A DNA stretch of 41,714 nucleotides from positions 1 to 41,714 of the forward strand of contig WHTS01000028.1 of the NCBI GenBank assembly GCA_009377585.1, in the 5' to 3' direction. The notes under the pieces were generated by a model. That model worked only from the letters and a program-made list of their open reading frames with translations. It was not told the origin of the DNA and made no database searches. Source of the stretch: Betaproteobacteria bacterium. Its GTDB lineage: Bacteria; Pseudomonadota; Gammaproteobacteria; Burkholderiales; WYBJ01. A program made the translations under genes and the position numbers. Within the stretch, counting starts at the first letter, position 1. The number at the start of each line of letters is the position of its first letter. Shown here one piece after another: positions 1-7,393 of this stretch.

Positions 1-10
1 CCTTGCGCGT

Positions 11-481
11 CTAACCCGGATAGCCCATCTTCAGTTCCTGGCCCTGATCGGCCAGCGCCTGTAAGGCGCGCTCGGACTTGGCCCGGGATGCTGCCTGGTA
101 AGCCAGCAAATCCTCGAACAGGATGCGGCGGTGCCGTCCCACCTTGCGGCACTTGAGCTTGCCTGCCTCGATCTGCTTCACGACGAACGGACGCGAGACG
201 TTGAGGAAGTTGGCAGCGTCCTGCGTCGACATTTCGAGCTTTTGCGGCAGAAGGACGATCGGCCGGCGCTGCCCCATCAAGCCCAGCAGCTCGGCGATGA
301 AGCGCAGCGCCTTGGGCGGCAGCTCGATCGCGGGCGCCTCTTCGCCGTCGCCAACCAGCTTGATCCTGGGCGCACGCGAATGGTCCAGCGCCGCCATCAG
401 ACAGCGCTGCGCCGCCTGCGCCAGGGCGGCGTCGTGCTCGTCGAGCACGGTATCGATGGCATCGTGCGGATCGGCAGCCAT
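11..481 (-). CDS. Excisionase-family helix-turn-helix DNA-binding protein (probable antitoxin)
   Basis: A 156-residue protein with an N-terminal part of no recognised fold (about 1-80) and a MerR/excisionase-type winged HTH at about residues 83-128, containing STQDAANFLNVSRPFV and then CRKVGRHRRI before LFEDLLAYQ. This arrangement is typical of the excisionase-like antitoxins that precede PIN-domain toxins, and a partner could start just beyond the left edge because this gene ends only 10 bases inside the window. A longer reading frame reaches 544, but the ATG at 481 is preferred because GGAGAGGAG lies about 7 bases upstream of it. The antitoxin role is inferred from domain type only; a site-specific recombination accessory factor or a plain regulator is also possible. 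Confidence 0.75.
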   Translation of the reverse strand: MAADPHDAIDTVLDEHDAALAQAAQRCLMAALDHSRAPRIKLVGDGEEAPAIELPPKALRFIAELLGLMGQRRPIVLLPQKLEMSTQDAANFLNVSRPFVVKQIEAGKLKCRKVGRHRRILFEDLLAYQAASRAKSERALQALADQGQELKMGYPG

Positions 482-637
482 GTCGGTACTCCTCTCCGAT
501 GACCCGGATACTCGGGACCGGGCAGATGTTCGTAATATACGCAATAAACGAAACGAACGAAACGGGGAGGCGGTTGACCGGCGGGTGCCGAGTCACTCGC
601 CCGCTGCCTGCGGGGCACGACAGCGGCTCACGACCAG

Positions 638-662
638 CCCAACCTCCACAGTGGAAGTTGGG
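638..662 (-). terminator. Hairpin downstream of hsdS
   Basis: A 25-base near-perfect palindrome (two 12-base arms around a single central base, one mismatch) starts 22 bases after the hsdS stop codon. There is no clear U-run after it, so it may stall transcription or protect the 3' end rather than act as a classical intrinsic terminator. Confidence 0.4.
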
Positions 663-683
663 CCAGGGGGGTGGACGACGAGC

Positions 684-1937
684 CTAGGCGGATGCGGATC
701 CGACGACTTCGCGCATCGAGGGCGGCATGCGGATGTCGAGGTGGTCGACTTTGAGTTTGCCCGAGATGAGGCGAGGGAGAAGTCTGTCGCGCACGCCTTG
801 TAACGCATCAACCGTCTCATACAGCAATCCCAGTTCCTCACCGATCGGCTTTGTGAGGCAATCGAATTTTTCGACCAACGCGTCGTCCGGCTTGATGATC
901 GGAAATCGGGCAAGCTCATCCTTCCCGACGGAATTGAAGATCGACCCATTGCCGATCAAATCCTCAGTGGCGAAACATGTGTGCAATAGATAGAACAGAT
1001 ACGCGTTCGCTCCTTCCCGGTGCCGCATGGCCGCCAAACCGCGGCCGATGGTGAGGTCGCGATCGGCGATATTCATGCGCCCGACAGGCGCTCGCACGCT
1101 GAACAGGATATCGCCAGCCTTCGCGGACCGACCCGGTACCGAACAGTACACCACATGCCTCGGAAAGCGCGGGCCATACGTTCCTACCCCTTGGTGAAAC
1201 GGCAATCCGTCACCTCGTTCGTTGTAAAACTCCGAACTCGGACTCTGGCCCATCGTGAAGTCAGCTATGTCTCCAAGTCGCCCTTCCTTCCAGGCTTTCG
1301 GGCGTCCCTTTGAGAACGTCGCATCCTCGTAACAAGGAAAACGCATGCGCACAAACCACTCGCGATAGATCTCCTCGGCCATGGATTCCAGCAGCGCGAT
1401 GCGCCGCTGGTTGTTGGCGATCAGGTCGTCGTAGGCGGAGAGGATCGCAGCCACCTTTCGCTGTACGGCCACAGAATCGGGGAAGTGTATCTTTACGGCA
1501 TACATTCGCTCGGGTGACGTATGGCGAACCTTTGCGCCGGACGAACTGTTGCGAATCTGCTGACGAACGTAATCGGAATTGAACAAGTAGTATAAGAAGC
1601 GCCGATCGGCGACTGCATTCTGCTCCCGCACAAGACCGAGACGCTGGTTATGCAAGTAGGTATCGTCGTCGGGAATAATTGCGGCACTGCCGAGCAATCC
1701 TTCTCCCTGCTCGGTCATCGCCACGATGATGTCGTCCTTTTTGAGGAGATACCGATCAGGAAATGGACCGGAATAGAAGCGGTCCTTTCCAGGTCGCGGG
1801 CGGAAGCCGCCTTGCTCATGGAAGTTGCCCGGCGTCAGCACGACGTACTTGCCACTATCGGCGAAATGCTCCCCCTTGAATGCGTACCCGTGTTCGATGC
1901 GCAGCACTTCGCCCAGAGATCTCGCTCGCCAAGTCAT
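684..1937 (-). CDS. hsdS: Type I restriction-modification specificity subunit HsdS
   Basis: A 417-residue protein of normal HsdS length. It has two target-recognition halves (about 1-150 and 215-360), each beginning with a typical LGE/LGDIADF segment. These are separated by a conserved helical spacer (about 155-200, containing AILSAYDDLIANNQRRI) and followed by a C-terminal helix (about 365-400, RDRLLPRLISGKLKVD). HsdS selects the DNA sequence methylated or cut by the HsdM/HsdR complex. Its start codon overlaps the hsdM stop by four bases (ATGA), the normal coupled arrangement. The upstream hsdM is only a fragment and no hsdR is in the window, so this specificity subunit may be orphaned. Confidence 0.93.
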   Translation of the reverse strand: MTWRARSLGEVLRIEHGYAFKGEHFADSGKYVVLTPGNFHEQGGFRPRPGKDRFYSGPFPDRYLLKKDDIIVAMTEQGEGLLGSAAIIPDDDTYLHNQRLGLVREQNAVADRRFLYYLFNSDYVRQQIRNSSSGAKVRHTSPERMYAVKIHFPDSVAVQRKVAAILSAYDDLIANNQRRIALLESMAEEIYREWFVRMRFPCYEDATFSKGRPKAWKEGRLGDIADFTMGQSPSSEFYNERGDGLPFHQGVGTYGPRFPRHVVYCSVPGRSAKAGDILFSVRAPVGRMNIADRDLTIGRGLAAMRHREGANAYLFYLLHTCFATEDLIGNGSIFNSVGKDELARFPIIKPDDALVEKFDCLTKPIGEELGLLYETVDALQGVRDRLLPRLISGKLKVDHLDIRMPPSMREVVGSASA

Positions 1938-2275
1938 GCGCCCCCTGTAATCGCTTCAAGGTTGTGCGCGATTAGCCTGTCCAATTCGTAGGCTCGTTCG
2001 TTCAACGCAGATAGCTCCTCCTGCGCATCTATAAGATCAGACAGAAACTCCTCCGCCGTCTTCCCATCTTCCTCGATCACGACGCCGACGTAGCGGCCGG
2101 GATTCAGCGAGTAGTCCTGCTCCTTCACCTCATCCGGCGACGCGAGCTTGCAGAGTCCCGTCACGTCCTCGTACTTCGCCTCCGGGAAGCGATCCTGCAG
2201 CCACTGGATGTGCTGGAAGTAGCTCTCGGCGCTCTTCACCTCGTCGTGCAGCGACTGCAGCGCGTCCTTCAGCAT
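1934..2275 (-). pseudogene. hsdM: C-terminal fragment of type I methyltransferase HsdM
   Basis: About 113 codons survive, ending in the characteristic C-terminal region of class N-6 DNA methylases (DYSLNPGRYVGVVIEEDG, then a helical tail). The SAM-binding and NPPY catalytic parts that make up the first three quarters of HsdM are absent. Immediately upstream, in a different frame, the sequence becomes the 3' part of a Bug receptor gene. This is therefore a truncated gene fused by rearrangement, not a short natural protein. The ATG at 2275 opens the frame but lies right at the breakpoint and probably has no significance. Confidence 0.85.
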
Positions 2276-2276
2276 C

Positions 2277-3219
2277 CTTGAAGACCTTGGTCCACATCGC
2301 GATCTCGTTCTTGATGAAGCTCGCGAACTCATCCGGCGTCGTGGTCGAAGGCTCCAGTCCTTGCCGCTTGAAGCGCTCGGAAAACGGAGCGTCACGGTAC
2401 ATCTCGACCACCGCCGTATTGAACTGCTTGATGATGGGCGCGGGCGTCTTCGCGGGCGCCAGGAGGCCAAACCACTGTACGACCTCGAAGGTGGGAAATC
2501 CTGATTCGGCCACCGTCGGCAGTTCGGGAACCGCGCTCGAGCGCTGCAGACCGGTGACCGCGATGCCGCGGATTCTTTCCTGCCCGCACGTGCGGGAGCG
2601 AAGTTGAGATCGCGCCGATCAGGAATTGCACATGACCGCCGACGACATCGGTAATCGCCGGCCCCGCGCCTTTGTAAGGCACATGGATCCAGGAAAAGCC
2701 GCCTCGGTGCCGCAGCAATTCTCCGGCGATGTGCGATGCCGTCGCGTTGCCGTTGGACGCATAGGACGCTTGCTGCGGCTTCGCCTTGGCATACTCGATC
2801 AGTTCCTTCACCGAGGTGACGGGCACGGATGCGTGCGCGACGATGATGTTCGGGATCAGCGTCGTCAGCGAGATGGGCGCGAAATCGCGCTGCGGATCGT
2901 AAGGCAGCTTGGGCTGGAGGACGGGCCCCGTGGCGAATGTGCTGGAGCTGCCGAACAAGACGGTATAGCCATCGGCCGGGGCGCGCGATGCAAGCTCGGT
3001 GCCGATGACGCCGCCGGCGCCGGAACGATTGTCCACGATCACCGATTGATGCCATCGGTCGCTAAAGCGCTGCGCCATGGCACGTGCGACCAGATCGGTG
3101 GCGCCGCCGGCGGGGAATGCGACGATGAGCCGAATTGGCTTGCTGGGAAACGATTGGGCGCCGGCGCAAAGCGGGGCTGCTGCAAGCGCCATTGCCGATA
3201 GGATGGTACGCATGATCAT
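2277..3219 (-). pseudogene. Bug/TctC-family tricarboxylate receptor, frameshifted and 3'-truncated
   Basis: The start is intact, with a signal peptide (MRTILSAMALAAAPLCAGAQ) followed by the family hallmark FPSKPIRLIVAFPAGGATD and the IHVPYKGAGPAITDVVGGHV segment. After LPHVRAGK an extra base near 2573-2579 shifts the frame. The correct continuation (VAESGFPTFEVVQWFGL to WTKVFKDA) is in the next frame. The last 5-10 codons are missing where the gene meets the hsdM fragment. These periplasmic proteins normally deliver carboxylates to a TctAB transporter or act in sensing. Two independent lesions make a pseudogene more likely than one sequencing error, although the single-base shift alone could be an error. 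Confidence 0.85.
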
Positions 3220-3327
3220 TCTTGCTTTCTCCGAATCCGAGGGGGGATGTCTGATTTACTGTCGAGCATTCACGAAATCGCTGATGCGCCCGACGTGGCT
3301 TTGCAGCGCACCGTTGTCGCTCGACGC

Positions 3328-4242
3328 TCAGCGTTTCACAGGACGCCGGCGCCGCCGCAGTTCCTTAATGACTGCCGAATTGTCCAGCTCGCCTTCGCCG
3401 TGCGTCATGCAGCTTCGTATCAACTCGGTGTATAGCGCGGCCAGCGGCAGCTCCTGTCCCACGCGCTCGGCGGCTGTCTTCATCAACTGGAAATCCTTCA
3501 GCGACTGCTTGAGCCACGCATGCGGCGTGAAGTCGCTCGTTACCATCTTGTGTCCGCGCGTGTCCATGGCGCGCGAGTAGGCCGCGGAAGCCTTGAGCAC
3601 GTCCAGGAACGCCGCCAGATCGAGCCCCATCGATTCGGCGAAAGCGAGGCCCTCGGCCAGCACGGCGCGATTCAGGCCGCCGACCAGATTCACCGCGAGC
3701 TTCGCGCGGCCGCCCGATCCGACCGGTCCCAGGTAGAACTGTTGCTTGCTGATGGCGACAAGCACCGGTGCCGCCTCTTCCATCGCGTCGCGCTCGCCGC
3801 CGATCATCGCCACGCCATTACCGAGCGCAATCTGGTCGCTGTTGCCCGAAAGCGGCGCTTCGAGGAAACGCACCCCGCGCGCGTCGAGACGCTCGGCCAG
3901 CGCGGCAATCGCGTCCGGATCGCAGGTGCTGACGCAAATGATCAGCTGCCCGGGCTGGGGCTCGAGCCCGCTCTTGGCTTCCAGCACGCTTTCGACCTGC
4001 GGCGTATCGAATACCGCCAGCAATACCGTGCGGCAGGTACGGCCGACAGCGCGCGCACTCGCGACCGCGATCCCACCCAGCGCGGCCAGGTCGCCGCAAC
4101 GCGCCGGCGCGACGTCGTAGCCGTACACCCGGAAGCCTTGGCCGAGCAGTCGCTTCGCGAGCGACGTACCGATCAGCCCGAGGCCGATCAGTCCGACCTC
4201 GCACGCATCATGCGCAATGACAGGACTTTGTCGCACTTTCAA
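3328..4242 (-). CDS. NAD(P)-dependent beta-hydroxyacid dehydrogenase (3-hydroxyisobutyrate dehydrogenase family)
   Basis: A protein of about 304 residues with the usual two-domain layout. It has an N-terminal Rossmann domain with the dinucleotide motif GLIGLGLIGTSLAKRL (about 17-32), a substrate-binding segment EAPLSGN (about 145), and an all-helical C-terminal domain beginning at the catalytic-lysine region GRAKLAVNLVGGLNRAV. Members oxidise 3-hydroxyisobutyrate, tartronate semialdehyde or related acids, and the sequence does not say which. The frame opens with TTG (4242) or GTG (4236); no ATG lies before the Rossmann motif, so the exact start is uncertain. It is followed by the broken Bug gene in the same orientation, a common pairing in Burkholderiales that suggests catabolism of a small hydroxyacid. 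Confidence 0.9.
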   Translation of the reverse strand: MKVRQSPVIAHDACEVGLIGLGLIGTSLAKRLLGQGFRVYGYDVAPARCGDLAALGGIAVASARAVGRTCRTVLLAVFDTPQVESVLEAKSGLEPQPGQLIICVSTCDPDAIAALAERLDARGVRFLEAPLSGNSDQIALGNGVAMIGGERDAMEEAAPVLVAISKQQFYLGPVGSGGRAKLAVNLVGGLNRAVLAEGLAFAESMGLDLAAFLDVLKASAAYSRAMDTRGHKMVTSDFTPHAWLKQSLKDFQLMKTAAERVGQELPLAALYTELIRSCMTHGEGELDNSAVIKELRRRRRPVKR

Positions 4243-4244
4243 TT

Positions 4245-4258
4245 GAACAGCACTGTTC
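4245..4258. promoter_or_regulatory. Palindrome between divergent dehydrogenase and toxin-antitoxin genes
   Basis: A perfect 6-2-6 palindrome (GAACAG CA CTGTTC) lies directly before the dehydrogenase start codon, in the divergent region shared with the antitoxin gene. It has the form of an operator half-site pair, but no regulator can be named. Confidence 0.3.
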
Positions 4259-4309
4259 GTCGTTCCCCACGCCGGTGCGAAAACCGTACCGTTTGCATGC
4301 TGCCTGTGG

Positions 4310-4328
4310 TGCTGGCATTATGCCAGCA
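4310..4328 (+). promoter_or_regulatory. Palindromic operator overlapping antitoxin start codon
   Basis: A perfect 9-1-9 inverted repeat, TGCTGGCAT T ATGCCAGCA, ends on the A of the antitoxin ATG. RHH antitoxins of the FitA/VapB type bind inverted repeats of this size in their own promoter, so this is the likely autoregulatory operator of the operon. Confidence 0.65.
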
Positions 4329-4564
4329 TGACTATACGGATCACCATCCGGGATGTTCCCGAAAAGGTCCGCGACGAGCTCGCTGCCCGCGCGGCGCTGC
4401 ATGGGAAGTCTATGCAAGAGTACCTGCGGACGGAACTCGAGCGCCTGGCCGCCCGCCCGTCGCTGGATGCCTGGTTGGAGCAGGTACGCAAGAGAAAGCG
4501 AGCATCGCAAACTCGCGTCTCCTCCGGGCGGATACTCAAAGCGCGAGACGCTGACCAACGGTGA
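4328..4564 (+). CDS. Ribbon-helix-helix antitoxin (FitA/VapB type)
   Basis: A 78-residue protein. The first half (ITIRDVPEKVRDELAARAAL followed by GKSMQEYLRTELERLA) matches the FitA-like ribbon-helix-helix fold that dimerises and binds DNA. The basic tail (about 50-78) would wrap around and inhibit the PIN toxin. The stop codon overlaps the toxin's GTG start by three bases (GTGA), so translation is coupled. A perfect palindrome at the start codon suggests autorepression. Length and layout are normal for an intact antitoxin. Confidence 0.9.
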   Translation: MTIRITIRDVPEKVRDELAARAALHGKSMQEYLRTELERLAARPSLDAWLEQVRKRKRASQTRVSSGRILKARDADQR

Positions 4565-4974
4565 GCGTCGTCGTAGACGCATCGGTGCTGGTTGCCGCGC
4601 TGGTCGATTCCGGCCCGCACGGACAATGGGCCGAAGGTGTGCTTGCGGCCGGCTCGCTGCATGCCCCGGAGCTGGCGCGCGTCGAAGCGACCAACATCCT
4701 GCGCAGACTGGAACGGGCCAAGGAGATCACGCCGCCCGACGCCAATGCGGCGTACGAGGATCTGATGCAGCTCGATATGGAGGTATTCTCCTTCGAACCG
4801 TTCGCGGATCGGGTCTGGGAGCTGCGCCAAAACGTCACGAGCTACGATGCATGGTATGTTGCCGTTGCCGAAGCGCTTGGATTGCCACTCGCAACCTTGG
4901 ATCAACGGCTCTCCAGGGCTAACGGGCCTACCTGCAATTTCCTCATGCCGCGGGGTACCCTCAATCCACCTTGA
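4561..4974 (+). CDS. vapC: PIN-domain toxin ribonuclease (VapC/FitB type)
   Basis: A 137-residue single PIN domain. Acidic metal-binding residues are at the expected places: D6 in VVVDASVLVAALVD, E in the ARVEATNILRRL segment, and two aspartates in SYDAWYVAVAEALG and LATLDQRL. PIN toxins cleave specific RNAs such as initiator tRNA or rRNA when released from the antitoxin. Translation starts at GTG overlapping the antitoxin stop. Its 3' end overlaps the oppositely transcribed Bug gene by 14 bases. All key residues are present, so it is probably active. Confidence 0.9.
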   Translation: MSVVVDASVLVAALVDSGPHGQWAEGVLAAGSLHAPELARVEATNILRRLERAKEITPPDANAAYEDLMQLDMEVFSFEPFADRVWELRQNVTSYDAWYVAVAEALGLPLATLDQRLSRANGPTCNFLMPRGTLNPP

Positions 4975-5896
4975 TGTTGGCCTGCTTCGCCACCTGGGTC
5001 CACTTGGCGATCTCCGTCTTCATGAATGCGGCATGCTCGTGGATCGAGCTGCCGACGGGTTCGGCCGCGCGTGCGATCAATTGCTTCCGGTTTTCAGGAT
5101 CACGCACGGCTTGCGCCAAGGCGTTGTTGAGCTTTTCGGCCACGGGACGCGCAATGCCAGCCGGACCGATGAAGCTGAAGCCGCTGCTCACGACGAAGCC
5201 CGGCACGCCGGCCTCCTGCATGGTCGGCACATCGGGCAGCGACTCGAATCGTTTCGCGCCGCATTGCGCCAGAATGCGAAGCCGCCCGGTCTGGATATGG
5301 CCAACCACCAAAGGCAGGCTGACGAAGGTCGTCTGCACGTGGCCGCCGACGAGATCGATGACGCTCGGCCCGGCGCCCTTGTATGGCACATGGATCATCT
5401 TCACGCCGGCCGTCGAATTGAACAATTCGGCGGCCATATGCCCGATGGCGCCGGCGCCCGAGGTCGAGTACAGGATCTGACCGGGCCTGGCCTTGGCGAG
5501 CGCGATCATCTCCTTCACGCTCCTGACCGGCATCGACGGATGCACCATGAATCCGGCGGGCAGATCGACGATCAATCCGAGCGGCGTGAAATCCTTCGGC
5601 GTGTCGTACGGGAGTTTCGTCCGCACTGCCGGATTGATGAGGAAGCTGGCCGCGACCAGCGCGGTGGTGTAGCCGTCGGCCGGCGCCTTGGACGTAATCT
5701 CCACGCCGATGATGCCGCCTGCGCCGGGCCGGTAATCCATGACGAGGTTCTGGCCAAGAACCTCGCTCATCTTCGGCTGCAGCAGGCGAAACAGGATGTC
5801 GCTGTTGCCGCCGGGCGCCGCCGGATTGATGACGCGCACCACCTTGGTCGGCAGGTGAGCCGATTGTATAACGCGCCCCTTCCCGACTCTGTACAA
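4961..5896 (-). CDS. Bug/TctC-family receptor lacking a signal peptide (5' end lost or uncertain)
   Basis: The mature Bug fold is complete: LPTKVVRVINPAAPGGNSD at the N-terminus, then YDTPKDFTPLGLI, MIHVPYKGAGPSVIDLVGG, LPDVPTMQEAGVPGF and a normal C-terminus. However, no hydrophobic leader precedes it in any frame. The upstream sequence is instead a 24/25-base tandem duplication, and the only possible in-frame starts are TTG at 5896 or GTG at 5932. Without a leader the protein would not reach the periplasm where this family works. The gene has probably lost its first exported segment and may be decaying; a new cytoplasmic form is less likely. Confidence 0.75.
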   Translation of the reverse strand: MYRVGKGRVIQSAHLPTKVVRVINPAAPGGNSDILFRLLQPKMSEVLGQNLVMDYRPGAGGIIGVEITSKAPADGYTTALVAASFLINPAVRTKLPYDTPKDFTPLGLIVDLPAGFMVHPSMPVRSVKEMIALAKARPGQILYSTSGAGAIGHMAAELFNSTAGVKMIHVPYKGAGPSVIDLVGGHVQTTFVSLPLVVGHIQTGRLRILAQCGAKRFESLPDVPTMQEAGVPGFVVSSGFSFIGPAGIARPVAEKLNNALAQAVRDPENRKQLIARAAEPVGSSIHEHAAFMKTEIAKWTQVAKQANIKVD

Positions 5897-5914
5897 CGCG
5901 CCCTTCCCGACTCT
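5866..5914. repeat. Tandem duplication at the 5' end of the Bug gene
   Basis: Two adjacent near-identical copies of 25 and 24 bases, each ending CCTTCCCGACTCT, sit where the signal-peptide coding region would be expected. They look like a slippage or rearrangement scar. Confidence 0.7.
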
Positions 5915-6037
5915 CCAGTGCAGTCTGCGCACGTTGCAAGCAATGCTGCCCCTGCGTATATTGGACCTTGCGTCATCCCGGCCACCCCGCAATGACCGCT
6001 GCGATGCCCTAGCCCCGTCGAAAGGCCGAGAATCCCT

Positions 6038-7270
6038 ATGTACGATTTGCACCTCAGCGCCGAGCAGCTGGAGATTCGCGACACCGTGCGCGAATTCGTC
6101 GCCAACGAAATCAAGCCGGTCGCCATCAAGCCTGCACGCATGGAGGCGCTGGACCGGCGTCCGCCGCAGGACATGCTGCAAAAGGCCGCGCAGATGGGCC
6201 TGCGAACGCTGGCCCTGTCCGAAGCACTCGGCGGCGCCGGGGCCGACGCGATCACCTCTTGCATCGTCGCGGAGGAGTTGGCTGCCGGCGATCCGGATGT
6301 CGCCGCGGTGCTGGTCGAAACCTCGATGCTGAGCCATCTGCTGTTCGACCGGCTGATGACCCCGGCGCAGCGCGAGCGTTTCCTGCCGCTGCTCGTTTCC
6401 GACGATTCCAGCCAGCTCGCGCTCGCGGCGCACGAGACCGACAGCGACACCGAGCTTGGCGTCAACTACCACCGCGCGGTCCCGGTCGCGCCGGCCGTGC
6501 ATTGCACTGCCACGCGCACCCCGACCGGCGACTGGGTGATCAACGGCACGAAAGCGTTCGTACCGAATGGTTCGCTGGCGGGGCTGATCGCCGTGCAAGT
6601 GAAGACCGATCCGAAGGCGCCGGCCGGCCAGGGTGTGAGCACGCTACTGGTGCCGAAAGATGCGCCCGGCATGACAGTGCGCGAGCTGGATCAGAACGCC
6701 GGCTGGTATCACGGGCTGCTTGCCGACATCACATTCGAGGATTGCCGCGTGCCGGGCGATCACCTGCTCGGCGAGGAAGGCAGAAGTCCGCTCAGCGCCG
6801 GGCTCGAGAACGACGGTCGCGGCATACCGGTGGGCGCCGCGATGAACATCGGCCTCGGCCGCGCCGCCTACGAGGCCGCGGTCGATTACGCCGGCATACG
6901 CGTGCAGGGCGGCCGGCGGATCGTCGAGCATCAGGCAATCGGCACGCTGCTCGCCGACATGGCGATCCGCCTCGAGATGGCGCGCACGATGGTCTGGAAG
7001 GCCGCCTGGGTCGTGGATAACCCGTCCGCCGTGGCCGATCGCAGTATCGCCGACCTTCCGCTCACGACGCTCGCGCGCGTCTACACCGCCGAAGCCATTC
7101 ACCGAGTGGCGCTGGAAGCGGCCGAAGTCTTCGGTGCGATGGGCGTCATGCGCGACATGCCGATGCACAAGTACGTTCAGGACGCCCTCATTTTTCTGCA
7201 TTCGGGCATGAGCCCCGGCGACGGCAAGCTGCGGATCGCCGAAGCGCTGGCCGAGTTCCGGCGCGCCTAA
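6038..7270 (+). CDS. Acyl-CoA dehydrogenase family protein
   Basis: A 410-residue FAD enzyme with the three expected domains: N-terminal helices (about 1-125, LSAEQLEIRDTVREFV), the middle beta domain (about 126-245, with the GDWVINGTKAFVPNG segment that contacts FAD and substrate), and a C-terminal helical domain (about 250-400, LENDGRGIPVGAAMNIGLGRAAYEA). The family makes the alpha-beta double bond in acyl-CoA thioesters. At the usual catalytic-base site near the C-terminus (normally YEGT) the sequence is IFLHSGMSPGD, without glutamate, so the base may lie elsewhere or the substrate may be unusual. It is followed after a repeat by a second acyl-CoA dehydrogenase on the same strand. The start has no strong Shine-Dalgarno sequence. 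Confidence 0.92.
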   Translation: MYDLHLSAEQLEIRDTVREFVANEIKPVAIKPARMEALDRRPPQDMLQKAAQMGLRTLALSEALGGAGADAITSCIVAEELAAGDPDVAAVLVETSMLSHLLFDRLMTPAQRERFLPLLVSDDSSQLALAAHETDSDTELGVNYHRAVPVAPAVHCTATRTPTGDWVINGTKAFVPNGSLAGLIAVQVKTDPKAPAGQGVSTLLVPKDAPGMTVRELDQNAGWYHGLLADITFEDCRVPGDHLLGEEGRSPLSAGLENDGRGIPVGAAMNIGLGRAAYEAAVDYAGIRVQGGRRIVEHQAIGTLLADMAIRLEMARTMVWKAAWVVDNPSAVADRSIADLPLTTLARVYTAEAIHRVALEAAEVFGAMGVMRDMPMHKYVQDALIFLHSGMSPGDGKLRIAEALAEFRRA

Positions 7271-7286
7271 AGAATGCTCCGAAAGG

Positions 7287-7354
7287 CGTCATTCCCGTGA
7301 CAACGGGAATCCAGGAATCCAATTCACTGGACTCCCGCGTGCGCGGGAGTGACG
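7287..7354. repeat. GTCATTCCCG-type intergenic palindromic repeat
   Basis: Two hairpins head to head, beginning CGTCATTCCCG and ending CGGGAGTGACG, lie between the two acyl-CoA dehydrogenase genes. The same element recurs at 11077, 14130, 16557, 21286 and 35657. Confidence 0.85.
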
Positions 7355-7393
7355 TCACTACAGGTTCATCAGAGGTTCTCTGAGGAGAAACAC

